From NCBI RefSeq assembly GCF_029840925.1, contig NZ_JAOCDM010000016.1, positions 1 through 64,000 of the forward strand: a stretch of 64,000 nt of DNA, written 5' to 3'. The translations under genes and the position numbers were made by a program. This DNA is from Pseudomonas sp. GD03858 (GTDB lineage Bacteria; Pseudomonadota; Gammaproteobacteria; Pseudomonadales; Pseudomonadaceae). The notes beneath the pieces are model-generated. The model searched no databases and was not told the origin of the DNA. It saw only the letters and a program-made list of their open reading frames with translations. The first letter of the stretch is position 1; every line of letters begins with the position of its first letter. Shown one piece after another: positions 1-8,907 of the stretch.

Positions 1-14
1 GGTCCCGGCATTCT

Positions 15-1256
15 TCAGGCCAGGCGCGCCAGCCAATCCGCCGCCGCATTTCCCGCCCGCAACCCACTGGCGAAACACGCCGTCAGCAAGTACCCGCCAG
101 TCGGTGCCTCCCAATCCAGCATCTCCCCCGCGCAGAACACCCCGGGCAGGTTGCGCACCATCAGCCCTTCATCCAACCCTTCGAAGCGCACGCCACCGGC
201 ACTGCTGATCGCTTCATCCAGCGGCCGCGCACGCACCAGTTCGATCGGCAGGGCCTTGATGGCGGCAGCCAGTCGCACAGGGTCGGCAAAGGTCGCCTGG
301 TCGGTCAGCTCGCGCAACAAGGCCGCCTTTACTCCGTCGATCCCGAGCTGGCCGTGCAGGTGCTTGGCCATCGAGCGCGAGCCGCGGGGCTTGGCCAGGG
401 CCTGGGCGATCTTGTCCACAGGCCGGTCGGGCAGCAGGTCGAGCAGCAGGGTGCCACGTCCGTCGCGGTGGATCGCTTCACGCACCGCCGCCGACCAGGC
501 ATACACCAGGCTGCCTTCCACGCCTTGGGCGGTGAGGATGAATTCGCCCTTGCGCGGTGCGGCGCCGGGCACGCTCAAGGCGATGTTCTTCAGCGGCGCG
601 CCAGCGAACTTGTCCTTGAGCAGCTCGCTCCAGCCCTGCACCTCGAAGCCGCAGTTGCTGGCCTGCAACGGCGAGATATCCACACCCCGCTCGGCCAGCA
701 GTGGCACCCAGGCCCCGTCCGAGCCCAGGCGTGCCCAACTGCCGCCGCCCAGCGCCAGGACCACGGCGTCGGCTCGAACCTGTAATTCGCCCTGTGGATA
801 ACCTATCCGCAAGGCGCCGTCGGCATGCCACCCCAGCCAGCGATGGCGGGTGTGGATAACCACGCCCGCCTCGCGCAGGCGCTTGAGCCAGGCGCGCAGC
901 AGCGGCGCGGCCTTCATGTCGCGGGGGAACACCCGGCCCGAGGTGCCGACGAAGGTTTCGATGCCCAGGCCGTGAATCCACTGGCGCAGGGCCTCGGCAT
1001 CGAAGCCGCGCAACAGCGCGTCGAGCTCGCCCTGGCGCTCGGCGTAGCGGCCGACGAAGGCCGGGTAGGGCTCGGAATGGGTGATGTTCATGCCGCCGAC
1101 GCCGGCCAGCAGGAACTTGCGCCCCACCGAGGGCATGGCGTCGAACACCTCGACCGCCACCCCGCGCCGGGCCAGGGCCTCGGCGGCCATCAGGCCGGCA
1201 GGGCCGCCGCCGATCACGGCGACGAGGGGACGGGAAGTGGGGCGAGGATCGTTCAT
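15..1256 (-). CDS. TIGR03862-type flavoprotein (HI0933/YhiN family oxidoreductase)
   Basis: This is a predicted FAD-dependent oxidoreductase of the HI0933/YhiN family, whose substrate is unknown. A dinucleotide-binding motif GGGPAGL sits at residues 16-22 directly after the N-terminal beta strand, and a second glycine-rich stretch with CAGEMLDWEAPTGG near the C-terminus is typical of the FAD site closing in this family. At 413 residues it has the usual length and appears complete. The start chosen is the ATG whose product begins MNDPRPTSRP; an in-frame ATG 11 codons upstream is possible but would add a weakly conserved leader. It is a lone gene that converges on nothing visible at the window edge. 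The family assignment is firm; the cellular role is not known. Confidence 0.85.
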   Translation of the reverse strand: MNDPRPTSRPLVAVIGGGPAGLMAAEALARRGVAVEVFDAMPSVGRKFLLAGVGGMNITHSEPYPAFVGRYAERQGELDALLRGFDAEALRQWIHGLGIETFVGTSGRVFPRDMKAAPLLRAWLKRLREAGVVIHTRHRWLGWHADGALRIGYPQGELQVRADAVVLALGGGSWARLGSDGAWVPLLAERGVDISPLQASNCGFEVQGWSELLKDKFAGAPLKNIALSVPGAAPRKGEFILTAQGVEGSLVYAWSAAVREAIHRDGRGTLLLDLLPDRPVDKIAQALAKPRGSRSMAKHLHGQLGIDGVKAALLRELTDQATFADPVRLAAAIKALPIELVRARPLDEAISSAGGVRFEGLDEGLMVRNLPGVFCAGEMLDWEAPTGGYLLTACFASGLRAGNAAADWLARLA

Positions 1257-1405
1257 GGCGGGCGACAGGCTGTGGAAAAGACCGCGCATTCTACCTTAGC
1301 GGGCTATCCGGAAACACTGCTCAATAAATGATCAGTTCCTTGCAGCTCAGGTAGTTAAAGGGCTGGAGCCGCTTTCTCGCAGGTTATCCACAGGCGGTTC
1401 CACAG

Positions 1406-2320
1406 TCATTGTGAACAACCGATGACCCGTGCCGCGCTGTGATGGAGGATGCCGTGCCGTCGGGCCAGCGCCTCACGGTCCTTGCTGTAGCCGCCGCCGA
1501 TCACGCCCATCACCGGAATGTCCCGGCCCAGGCACTGGCGCAGCACGTGCTCGTCGCGGGCGGCGAGGCCGGCATCGGTCAGCTGCAGGTAGCCCAGGGC
1601 ATCATCCTTGTGCACATCCACCCCGGCGTCGTACAGCACCAGGTCGGGCTGGTACAACGGCAGCAGGTAGTTCAGTGCGTCTTCGACCACCTTGAGGTAG
1701 GCGGCGTCGTTCATCCCGCGCGGCAGGGGGATGTCCCAGTCGCTGCGGGCCTTGCGTGCCGGGAAGTTCTGCTCGCAGTGCAGCGACACGGTGATTGCTT
1801 CCGGGGTGTCGTGGAGGATGCGCGCGGTGCCGTCGCCCTGGTGCACGTCGCAGTCGAAGATCAGCACCCGGTGCACGCGACCGGCCTCAAGCAGGTAGCG
1901 GCTGATTACCGCCAGGTCGTTGAAGATGCAGAAGCCGGCGGGGTGGTCGTAATGGGCGTGGTGGGTGCCGCCGGCCAGGTGGCAGGCGATGCCGTGCTGC
2001 AAGGCCTGCTCGGCGGTCAGCAGCGAGCCGCCGACGGCGCGCACCGTGCGCCGGGCCAGGGCTTCGCTCCAGGGCAGGCCGAGGCGGCGCTGGTCCTCGC
2101 GGGACAGTTCGCCCTGCATGTAGCGCGCGATGTAGTCGCGGTCGTGGGCCAGGGCGAGGATCTCGCTGGGGCAGATTTCCGGGCGCAGCAGCGCGGCGTC
2201 GGTGGTCAGGCCACTGTCGACCAGGTGATCGCGCAGCAGGCGGAACTTGTCCATCGGAAAGCGATGGTCCGGCGGGAACTCAGGGCTGTAGTCGTCGTGG
2301 TAGATCAGCGGCAGGGGCAT
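1406..2320 (-). CDS. Histone deacetylase family protein (class II-like zinc amidohydrolase)
   Basis: The 304-residue product is a member of the arginase/deacetylase superfamily that includes eukaryotic HDACs and bacterial acetylpolyamine amidohydrolases. Seen in the sequence are the paired histidines in GGTHHAHYD, the metal-binding DCDVHQGDGT, and the DAGVDVHKDD segment that supplies the remaining metal ligand region. The family removes acetyl or acyl groups from lysine side chains or polyamines; the substrate here cannot be told from sequence. It stands alone between a flavoprotein and a REP cluster. Length and motifs are complete, so it is likely an active enzyme in the cytoplasm. Confidence 0.9.
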   Translation of the reverse strand: MPLPLIYHDDYSPEFPPDHRFPMDKFRLLRDHLVDSGLTTDAALLRPEICPSEILALAHDRDYIARYMQGELSREDQRRLGLPWSEALARRTVRAVGGSLLTAEQALQHGIACHLAGGTHHAHYDHPAGFCIFNDLAVISRYLLEAGRVHRVLIFDCDVHQGDGTARILHDTPEAITVSLHCEQNFPARKARSDWDIPLPRGMNDAAYLKVVEDALNYLLPLYQPDLVLYDAGVDVHKDDALGYLQLTDAGLAARDEHVLRQCLGRDIPVMGVIGGGYSKDREALARRHGILHHSAARVIGCSQ

Positions 2321-2404
2321 GGTGTCGGCGCGGTAGGGGCGAGAGCCGATCTTGCCAGGATTGGTGACTTCTGTGGGATGTTCAGACGCCTCGGCCTGGC
2401 GCGA

Positions 2405-2535
2405 TCCCTGCGGGAGCGGGCTTGTCGGGGCGCCGAACCGCTGCGAACACGGGCGAAGCCCGTGCCATCCATCGCGTTGTCTGCTTCGCGGGTAAACCCG
2501 CTCCCACAGGTACTACGCCGCTCCTACACAGATCA
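2405..2535. repeat. REP-type palindromic repeat cluster
   Basis: Two copies of the P. putida REP sequence occur here in opposite orientation, GGGAGCGGGCTTGTCGGG at the left and GCGGGTAAACCCGCTCCCAC at the right, followed by a shorter CCGCTCCTAC copy. They fill most of the intergenic space between the deacetylase and the phosphatase. REP pairs can form long hairpins in RNA and are often found between convergent or tandem genes. Confidence 0.8.
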
Positions 2536-2599
2536 CGTCAGTTAAGAAATCTCAGCAAGACAGTTGCTCCCACAGGGCTGAGCAAAGACCGACAGCCGA

Positions 2600-3286
2600 T
2601 CACCGGTTGGCCGAGGCCAGCACCCTTTGCCAGTCCGGCTCGTTCATGCGCCCGAGGATGCGTGCCTTGCCGCTGCCATCCACCGACACGAACAGCGCGC
2701 TGGCGTAGCCACTTTCACGCTCGCCACCGGGCACATGCTGCTGGCGGGCGAAGTGGTCGATGCAGCCGTTGTGGGTCACCAGCACAAGATTGTGCCCTGG
2801 GCGCTTGCGGGCCATGGCTTCGGCGGGGAACTGCTGATCGCAGCTTTCCAGCCAGTCTTCGCTGGCCACGGCCTGGCCGAGAAGGAAATGCGCGGTCTGG
2901 CGCGTGCGCAGCTTGGGGCTGCTGAGCAGGTCGGCATCGGCCAGTCCCAGTTGCCGCATGCCCAGGCCGACCCGCTGCGCCGCCTGGCTGCCAGCGACGG
3001 TGATGCCGGTCGAGTCGTCCAGGCACGGGCCTGGCGCGCTGTCGCAGCGCTCGGCGTGGCGGATCATGACGATCACCGCGCCCTCTTTCCAGTCCTGCAG
3101 CAAGCCGCTGTCGCTCAACTGTTGTTCATTGCCAAGGTTCACGATGTGCGTCCTCGTCACGAGCCATGTGCCGGCGCCGGCCAATGCCAGCAACAGGCCG
3201 ATCGCGGCGCCGATCGTCGTGCGCGAGCGGCGCCGTTTGGGGCTGGCCAGCAGGGCTGGGTTGTGCAAGGTGGTGCTGGACAGCAT
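2600..3286 (-). CDS. Membrane-anchored histidine phosphatase family protein
   Basis: The 228-residue product belongs to the histidine phosphatase (phosphoglycerate mutase-like) superfamily. The catalytic RH signature appears as MIRHAER and the second catalytic histidine lies in VTHNGCIDHF. A hydrophobic helix at about residues 25-45, preceded by a run of basic residues, suggests an N-terminal membrane anchor with the enzyme in the periplasm; cysteines in CDSAPGPC and CDQQF could form disulfides there. The closest functional analogy is with Ais-type lipopolysaccharide phosphatases, but that is inference. It is divergent from the next gene, a GNAT acetyltransferase. Confidence 0.8.
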   Translation of the reverse strand: MLSSTTLHNPALLASPKRRRSRTTIGAAIGLLLALAGAGTWLVTRTHIVNLGNEQQLSDSGLLQDWKEGAVIVMIRHAERCDSAPGPCLDDSTGITVAGSQAAQRVGLGMRQLGLADADLLSSPKLRTRQTAHFLLGQAVASEDWLESCDQQFPAEAMARKRPGHNLVLVTHNGCIDHFARQQHVPGGERESGYASALFVSVDGSGKARILGRMNEPDWQRVLASANR

Positions 3287-3470
3287 GCGTCACTCCGATG
3301 GCAGTGCGGCGTCGACGATGGCCGCGGTGGTTGCCGGCATTCTCTGGAGTGGCCTGTTGGAGGGCGGTGAAGGCGATGTGAAAAAAGCATCGTGCAGCGA
3401 ATGCGACGATGAAAGTTTCTACATCGTCCTACGCTGTAGACTGCCAGACCGCGATTTCGGAGCCGCACCG

Positions 3471-4040
3471 ATGACCCCCATTCTTGAATTGGAAAGCCCA
3501 CGCCTGGTGCTGCGCCAATGGCAGGACGACGACCTGCGCGAGTTCGCCGCCCTGTGCGCCGATCCCCAGGTGATGCGTTACTTCCCGGCGCCGATGAGCC
3601 GCGTGGAGACAGCCGCGTTGATCGGGCGGATCCGTGGCCATTTCAACGAGTACGGCTTTGGCCTGTGGGCCCTGGAGCGCAAGGACAGTGGTGCCTTCAT
3701 CGGCATGACCGGCCTGCTCAACGTCAACTTCGACGCGCCGTTCGGCCCGGCGGTGGAGATCGGCTGGCGCCTGGCCCGCCGGCACTGGGGGCTGGGCTTC
3801 GCCAGCGAGGCGGCCTGGGCTTGCCTGCGCTGTGCCTTCGCGCAGTTGCACCTGGACGAAGTGGTGTCGTTTACCACCCAGAGCAACCTGCCATCGCAGA
3901 AAGTGATGCAGGCCATCGGCATGGTCCAGGACCTTGAAGGCAGTTTCGAGCACCCCCGCCTGCCCGTTGGCGATCCGCTGCGCCCACACGTGCTGTACCG
4001 CATCGACCGCGACCGCTGGCAACAGAATCTGCGCGGCTGA
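3471..4040 (+). CDS. GNAT family N-acetyltransferase (RimJ/RimL type)
   Basis: The 189-residue product is a GNAT acetyltransferase of the RimJ/RimL-like group. It starts with the typical beta strand ESPRLVLRQW, has the acetyl-CoA binding segment around RRHWGLGFASEAA, and the later VSFTTQSNLPSQKVMQAIGM motif common to this group. The start is the ATG giving MTPILELESP; the open frame runs upstream, but without conserved sequence. The substrate may be a protein N-terminus or a small molecule and cannot be decided. It precedes tesB by about 90 bases and is probably transcribed separately. Confidence 0.88.
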   Translation: MTPILELESPRLVLRQWQDDDLREFAALCADPQVMRYFPAPMSRVETAALIGRIRGHFNEYGFGLWALERKDSGAFIGMTGLLNVNFDAPFGPAVEIGWRLARRHWGLGFASEAAWACLRCAFAQLHLDEVVSFTTQSNLPSQKVMQAIGMVQDLEGSFEHPRLPVGDPLRPHVLYRIDRDRWQQNLRG

Positions 4041-4131
4041 ATAGGTCGCCATTCGTGCGACGGGACGAGTGGCAAAACCCTGTATCATTCGCCGGTATAA
4101 CCGCGCCGAATTGCCTTGCCAGGAGAACCGC

Positions 4132-5001
4132 ATGAGCCACGTACTCGACGATCTGGTCGACTTGCTGAGCCTCGAATCCATCGAAGAGAACCTGTTCCGT
4201 GGCCGCAGCCAGGACCTGGGCTTTCGCCAGCTGTACGGCGGCCAGGTGCTCGGCCAGTCGCTGTCGGCGGCCAGCCAGACGGTCGAGGATGCCCGCCATG
4301 TGCATTCGCTGCATGGCTACTTCCTGCGCCCGGGCGATGCCAGCATGCCGGTGGTCTATTCGGTGGACCGCGTGCGCGATGGCGGCAGTTTCAGCACCCG
4401 GCGCGTGACGGCGATCCAGAAGGGCCAGCCGATCTTCACCTGCAGCGCATCGTTCCAGTACGACGAAGACGGTTTCGAGCATCAGGCGCAGATGCCCGAC
4501 GTGGTCGGCCCGGAAAACCTGCCGAGCGAAGTCGAGCTGGCCAGTGTCATGGCCGACAAGCTGCCCGAGCGCATTCGCGACAAGGTGCTGTGCGCCAAGC
4601 CGATCGAGATCCGTCCGGTCACCGAGCGCGACCCGTTCGACCCCAAGCCGGGCGATCCGGTCAAGTACGCCTGGTTTCGCGCCGATGGCACGCTCCCGGA
4701 CATTCCGGCGCTGCACAAGTACCTGCTGGCCTACGCCTCGGACTTCGGCCTGCTGACCACCGCGCTGCTGCCCCATGGCAAGTCGGTGTGGCAGAAGGAC
4801 ATGCAGATCGCCAGCCTCGACCACGCCTTGTGGTTCCACCGCGACCTGCGCGCCGACGACTGGCTGCTGTACGCCACCGACAGCCCGTGGGCCGGCAACG
4901 CCCGTGGCTTCACCCGTGGCAGCATCTTCAACCGCGCCGGGCAACTGGTGGCCTCGTCCACCCAGGAAGGCCTGATTCGCCACCGCAAGGACTGGGCATG
5001 A
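4132..5001 (+). CDS. tesB: Acyl-CoA thioesterase II
   Basis: The 289-residue product hydrolyses medium- and long-chain acyl-CoA to free fatty acid and CoA in the cytoplasm. The double hot-dog layout is visible: an N-terminal half with FRQLYGGQVLGQSL and a C-terminal half with ASLDHALWFHRD, where the aspartate is the expected catalytic residue, followed by the glutamine and threonine region near the end (SSTQEG). Length matches TesB. A ribosome binding site CAGGAGAA lies just before the ATG. Its stop codon overlaps the start of the HAD phosphatase gene (ATGA), so the two are translationally coupled. Confidence 0.95.
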   Translation: MSHVLDDLVDLLSLESIEENLFRGRSQDLGFRQLYGGQVLGQSLSAASQTVEDARHVHSLHGYFLRPGDASMPVVYSVDRVRDGGSFSTRRVTAIQKGQPIFTCSASFQYDEDGFEHQAQMPDVVGPENLPSEVELASVMADKLPERIRDKVLCAKPIEIRPVTERDPFDPKPGDPVKYAWFRADGTLPDIPALHKYLLAYASDFGLLTTALLPHGKSVWQKDMQIASLDHALWFHRDLRADDWLLYATDSPWAGNARGFTRGSIFNRAGQLVASSTQEGLIRHRKDWA

Positions 5002-5588
5002 ACCTGCGTGACATCCGCCACTGGGTGTTCGACATGGACGGCACGCTGACCGTCGCCGTGCATGACTTCGCGGCCATTCGCGAGGCGCTCGGCATCCCGC
5101 CCGACCATGACATCCTCACTCACCTGGCCGCCTTGCCGGCGGCGCAGGCCGCGGCCAAGCATGCCTGGTTGCTGGAGCACGAACGTGACCTGGCGATCGC
5201 CTCGCAGGCCGCGGACGGCGCGGTGGCGCTGGTACGGGAACTGGCCGCGCGCGATTGCCGGCTGGCCATTCTTACCCGCAATGCCCGTGAGCTGGCCCAT
5301 GTCACCCTGGAGGCCATCGGCCTGGCCGACTGCTTCCCGGTCGAGCATATCCTCGGCCGTGACGAGGCGGCGCCCAAACCCAGCCCGGACGGGCTGTTGC
5401 AGATCGCCCAGGCGTGGGGCGTGAGCCCTGGTGAGATGGTGATGGTCGGTGATTATCGCTTCGACCTCGATTGTGGCCGGGCCGCCGGCACCCGCACCGT
5501 GCTGGTCAACCTGCCGGACAACCCATGGCCGCAGTTGGCCGACTGGCATGCGGTCGATTGCCGGGCGCTGAGGGCGTTGCTCGGCTGA
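4998..5588 (+). CDS. HAD family hydrolase (phosphoglycolate phosphatase-like)
   Basis: The 196-residue product is a haloacid dehalogenase superfamily phosphatase. Motif I is FDMDGT at residues 11-16 with the nucleophile D12 and general acid D14, motif II is the threonine in ILTRNA, motif III the lysine in APKPSPDG, and motif IV is GDYRFDLDCG. The cap is small and alpha-helical, as in subfamily IA. It overlaps the tesB stop codon by four bases (ATGA), which suggests coupled translation, although a functional link with thioesterase is not obvious. The substrate is unknown. Confidence 0.9.
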   Translation: MNLRDIRHWVFDMDGTLTVAVHDFAAIREALGIPPDHDILTHLAALPAAQAAAKHAWLLEHERDLAIASQAADGAVALVRELAARDCRLAILTRNARELAHVTLEAIGLADCFPVEHILGRDEAAPKPSPDGLLQIAQAWGVSPGEMVMVGDYRFDLDCGRAAGTRTVLVNLPDNPWPQLADWHAVDCRALRALLG

Positions 5589-5594
5589 CGGCGC

Positions 5595-5708
5595 TATCGT
5601 GGGGCAAGCCCGCTCCCACGCATCCATTGGACTGCCCCGAGAAGCTGGACATCGATCCAACCCTTGGGGGCAGTCCACATCGAGGGAGCGGGCTGGCCCC
5701 GCGATCGC
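5595..5708. repeat. Inverted REP pair
   Basis: GGGGCAAGCCCGCTCCCAC near the left end and GGGAGCGGGCTGGCCCCGCG near the right end form an inverted pair. The sequence between them also has complementary ends (GGACTGCCCC and GGGGGCAGTCC), so the whole segment could fold as one long hairpin. It lies downstream of the HAD gene and upstream of the oxidoreductase gene. Confidence 0.8.
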
Positions 5709-5759
5709 CCAGACCTGTCTAAGCTGACTGCACCTTTTCCCACGATGGAGACGTCATCC

Positions 5760-6770
5760 ATGAGTACCAAGGCCATCTACGTGCTGCCCGGCGGCGGTTA
5801 CGACAAGGTCCAGGTCGGCACCTGCGAAACCGCCGCGCCCAAGGCGGGCGAGATCACCGTACGGCTGCACGCCAGCTCCCTCAACTACCACGACTTCGCC
5901 GTGGTCAGCGGCATGTGGGGGCCGAGCGAGCGGCGTATCCCGATGGCCGATGGCGCCGGCGAAGTGATCGCGGTGGGCTCAGGGGTCAGCGAGTTCAAGG
6001 TCGGCGACACGGTGGTCAGCACCTTCTTTCCCGACTGGCTCGACGGCCAGGCCGAAGTCGAAGGCTTCGCCAGCGTGCCCGGCGATGGCATCGACGGTTA
6101 CGCGCGTGAACAGGTGACCGCGCGCGCCACTTCGTTCACCCTCGCGCCCAAAGGCTACAGCCACGCCGAGGCGGCGACCCTGACCACCGCGGGCCTCACC
6201 GCCTGGCGCGCGCTGATGAGCGACGACCATCTCAAGCCCGGCGACAGCGTGCTGGTGCAGGGCACCGGTGGCGTGTCGATCTTCGCCCTGCAGTTCGCCA
6301 AGCTGGCCGGCGCCACGGTGATCGCCACCTCGTCCAGCGATGCCAAGCTCGAACGACTCAAGGCCCTCGGCGCCGATCATCTGATCAACTACAAGAGCAC
6401 CCCGGCCTGGGGCGAGCAGGTGCGCCGGCTGACCGACAACCGTGGCGTCGATCATGTGATCGAAGTCGGTGGCCCGGCGACGCTGGAGCAATCGATGATC
6501 GCCGCGCGCATTGGTGGCCAGGTGTCGCTGATCGGCATCCTCACCGGGGTGGCCGGGCAGTTGCCGCTGGTGCAGGCACTGGTGCGGCAGATCCGCCTGC
6601 AGGGCGTGCTGGTGGGCAGCCGCGCCCAGCAGCAGGCGATGGTGCGCGCCATCGATGCCAACGGCATGCGGCCGGTGGTGGACAAGCATTTCGAACTGGA
6701 GCAGATCGTCGAGGCGTTCAAGTACCAGGAGAGCAACCGGCATTTCGGCAAGATCTGCCTGACCTGGTGA
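5760..6770 (+). CDS. Zinc-independent MDR-family NAD(P)-dependent alcohol dehydrogenase
   Basis: The 336-residue product is a medium-chain dehydrogenase/reductase. The N-terminal GroES-like domain has SLNYHDFAV, where zinc enzymes carry a catalytic cysteine, and the structural zinc cysteine cluster is absent, so the protein is of the zinc-free quinone-oxidoreductase-like type. The Rossmann motif appears as VQGTGGVS, followed by the dinucleotide-binding strand ending in SSSDAKL, which favours NADP(H). The start chosen is the ATG giving MSTKAIYVLP, preceded at good spacing by GGAG; an upstream in-frame ATG at 5745 has no good ribosome site. The substrate is unknown. Confidence 0.88.
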   Translation: MSTKAIYVLPGGGYDKVQVGTCETAAPKAGEITVRLHASSLNYHDFAVVSGMWGPSERRIPMADGAGEVIAVGSGVSEFKVGDTVVSTFFPDWLDGQAEVEGFASVPGDGIDGYAREQVTARATSFTLAPKGYSHAEAATLTTAGLTAWRALMSDDHLKPGDSVLVQGTGGVSIFALQFAKLAGATVIATSSSDAKLERLKALGADHLINYKSTPAWGEQVRRLTDNRGVDHVIEVGGPATLEQSMIAARIGGQVSLIGILTGVAGQLPLVQALVRQIRLQGVLVGSRAQQQAMVRAIDANGMRPVVDKHFELEQIVEAFKYQESNRHFGKICLTW

Positions 6771-6811
6771 GCCGAGCCTTGCAGGTTCACCCGTTGAGTC
6801 AGCTTGACCCT

Positions 6812-6900
6812 GTGGGAGCGGCTTTAGCCGCGAAGCAAGCGATGCGGTGGATGGCACCGGCTGCGCCGGTGTTCGCGGCTAAAGCCGCTCCCACAGGTCC
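6812..6900. repeat. Inverted REP pair
   Basis: CTGTGGGAGCGGCTTTAGCC and its near-exact reverse complement GGCTAAAGCCGCTCCCACAG flank a short GC-rich hairpin CACCGGCTGCGCCGGTG. The unit lies between convergent genes and could stop or stabilise transcripts from both sides. Confidence 0.85.
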
Positions 6901-6905
6901 CTGCA

Positions 6906-7808
6906 TCAGGTATGTGACAGTAACGGGAACATCAGCGGCTGGGCCTCGAGGCCTGTCTGTGTCGTACCCCAGACGAACAGCGCATCATCGTTATCCACAA
7001 CCCGCGTGGCGAACCCGTCGCCGTGCAGCGGTGCGAACCCCAGCACCACCTCTTGCGTGCGATCCGTGACCAGCTCGGCCAGCACGTCGTGCAGCGCCAG
7101 CGCGCGCGGGCAGAACACCTCGACCAGCACCATCCGTTCACCGTCGTGTTCCACGACCACATAGGCTTCGTGCCGTGCCGAGTGGAACAGGGCCTCCCGG
7201 TAAGGCCCGTCACAATAGAACATGGTCAACGGCACATTCGGCATGAGGCTCAATCGCGCCTGTGGACAACTCTTTTTCACCGCGTCGATGAAGCGTTGGC
7301 GTTGTTCGCCATCGTCCAGGTTCACCGGGTGGAAGGTGTTGGTCTTTGGTTGTGCCGACCAGGGCTGGTAGTACTCATGTTCGATCACTCGATGGAAGCC
7401 GAACTTTGGATAGAGATCGAGCACGGTGCTGTTGGCGAACAGGTACAGCAGGTCGCATTGGCCTGCCCAGCGCTGCACCAGCACTTCCATCAGGTAGCGG
7501 CTGTAGCCACGGCCTTGAGCCTCTGGAGCGGTCATCACCGTACCGATCTGCACACCGCGCAAGCGCCTGCCATCGAGGGTGAAGTCCAGCAGGTTGGCCG
7601 ACGCATTGGCCAGCATCTTCCCGGCTCGTACCAGCGAGCAAGGCTGGTTGCCGTCCTGCCAGAACCCCGCCTGGTACCAGGTTTCGAAGTCGAAGCCGTA
7701 GGTCTGGCGGGTGAGGGCGTTGAGTTCGCCGCGCAGGTGCGAATCGTCGCGGTAGCGCTCGACCAGTGCGAGCGTGGGGTCGTCGAGGATGATGGCCATG
7801 GCATCCAT
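6906..7808 (-). CDS. GNAT family N-acetyltransferase with extra C-terminal domain
   Basis: The product is about 300 residues. The N-terminal half resembles a GNAT domain: the acetyl-CoA loop is visible in APEAQGRGYSRYLMEVL and is followed by DLLYLFANSTVLDLYPKFGF, a typical beta5-alpha4 segment. The C-terminal half has no family that I recognise and may be a second, degenerate GNAT-like fold. Starts at 7808 (MDAMAII) or 7799 are both possible; the open frame continues further upstream, but the residues there look non-coding. It converges with the MDR oxidoreductase and is followed upstream by the FCD regulator in the same orientation. The substrate is not known. Confidence 0.75.
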   Translation of the reverse strand: MDAMAIILDDPTLALVERYRDDSHLRGELNALTRQTYGFDFETWYQAGFWQDGNQPCSLVRAGKMLANASANLLDFTLDGRRLRGVQIGTVMTAPEAQGRGYSRYLMEVLVQRWAGQCDLLYLFANSTVLDLYPKFGFHRVIEHEYYQPWSAQPKTNTFHPVNLDDGEQRQRFIDAVKKSCPQARLSLMPNVPLTMFYCDGPYREALFHSARHEAYVVVEHDGERMVLVEVFCPRALALHDVLAELVTDRTQEVVLGFAPLHGDGFATRVVDNDDALFVWGTTQTGLEAQPLMFPLLSHT

Positions 7809-7893
7809 GCCTGTCGCTGAAGTGATGGTGAAGGTTAGTCGTTGCAGCGCTGAAAAGTTGTAAGGGTTTGTGCCACCTCGATCATGACCGCCT

Positions 7894-8565
7894 TCAGTCC
7901 GGTACCAGACGATCCCGGCTGTTGGACAGGTGCAGGCACATGGCCGCTCGTGCCGCGTCCGGGTCCTGGCGGCGAATGGCATTGAGGATCGCCTCGTGTT
8001 CCAGGTTCGCCAGGTACGCGTGCCGGGCCAGGCGGGCACCGGCGCGCTCGGCCTGGGCGATGCGATTGCGCGGGATCAGCGCCGTGCCCAGGTGCGCCAT
8101 CATCTCGCCGAAATACAGGTTGCCGGTGGCCTCGGCTATAAGCAGGTGAAAGCGTCGGTCGGCTTCGATGCAGCTGTCGCCGGCGGCTGCCAGGTCCTGG
8201 TAGTCGTCCAGCGCCTGGCGCATCTGCGCCAGCTGGCGCTCGTCGCGGCGCAGGGCGGCGAGGGCGGCGGCCTGGCCTTCCAGGCCGAGGCGCAACTCCA
8301 GCAGGTCGCGCACGCTGGCCGCGCTTTCCGGGCCAACCCGCAGCCCGGGCTGGGCCTGGCGCTCGATGACGAAGGTGCCGATGCCATGACGGGTTTCCAC
8401 CAGGCCGGATGCCTGCAGTTTCGACAGCGCCTCGCGCACCACGGTGCGGCTGATGGCGTGATCGCGCACCAGCGCGTTTTCCGAGGGCAGTCGGTCGCCC
8501 GGTGCGTAGGTGCCGAGGAGGATCTGCTGGGTGAGGCGTGAGACCAGGTCGTGGGCGCGGGACAT
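7894..8565 (-). CDS. FCD-type GntR family regulator of the glucarate genes
   Basis: The 223-residue product has an N-terminal winged helix typical of GntR proteins (LPSENALVRDHAISRTVVREAL) followed by an all-helical FCD ligand domain at about residues 85-215, with the metal-binding arginine/histidine pattern EADRRFHLLIAEAT. The start is the ATG giving MSRAHDLVSRL; the longer open frame reads through AT-rich and REP sequence. It is divergent from a sugar-acid transporter and glucarate dehydratase, so it probably represses them and senses glucarate or a related acid. Two palindromes with the TTGT-N3-ACAA form lie in the shared promoter region. Confidence 0.85.
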   Translation of the reverse strand: MSRAHDLVSRLTQQILLGTYAPGDRLPSENALVRDHAISRTVVREALSKLQASGLVETRHGIGTFVIERQAQPGLRVGPESAASVRDLLELRLGLEGQAAALAALRRDERQLAQMRQALDDYQDLAAAGDSCIEADRRFHLLIAEATGNLYFGEMMAHLGTALIPRNRIAQAERAGARLARHAYLANLEHEAILNAIRRQDPDAARAAMCLHLSNSRDRLVPD

Positions 8566-8604
8566 CGGAGGCTCTCTGGTGAGGGGATGGCGGGTGCGGC
8601 CCGA

Positions 8605-8632
8605 TCGCGGGGCAAGCCCGCTCCCACAGATG
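8605..8632. repeat. Single REP element
   Basis: A single REP copy, GCGGGGCAAGCCCGCTCCCA, lies just upstream of the regulator start and before the AT-rich promoter region of the glucarate genes. Confidence 0.75.
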
Positions 8633-8661
8633 GCGTGGGCCAGCCTTTCGATAGCCAATCT

Positions 8662-8676
8662 ACTTGTATGACAAGT
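8662..8676. promoter_or_regulatory. Putative operator of the FCD regulator, site 1
   Basis: ACTTGTATGACAAGT is a perfect palindrome with a three-base centre. The core TTGT-N3-ACAA is the form expected for FadR/FCD GntR proteins. It lies in the 342-base divergent region between the regulator and transporter genes, nearer the regulator. The remaining part of this region is AT-rich and holds a REP copy and a second operator-like site, but no gene. Confidence 0.65.
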
Positions 8677-8805
8677 TCTGCACAAAGAATTTTTTGATCT
8701 GGAAATTGGCAACCGATTGCCAGCTTCAACTTTCTCGTTTGTGGATTTTTTGCCGATTTTATACAGGTATTCGCTTGTATTTTCGGATTTACCTGAAAAA
8801 TTGTC

Positions 8806-8818
8806 GTTGTCGTACAAC
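8806..8818. promoter_or_regulatory. Putative operator of the FCD regulator, site 2
   Basis: GTTGTCGTACAAC is a second perfect palindrome with the same TTGT-N3-ACAA core as the site 145 bases away. It lies about 90 bases before the transporter start, where it could block transcription of the transporter-dehydratase operon. Confidence 0.6.
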
Positions 8819-8907
8819 CTCCTCGGGAATATGCTCTTGCTCACCTGGAGGTCAGACAACTCTGTCCAGCACCAGCCCCCCAATAAAAACAATGAGTGGG
8901 AGCCCCC

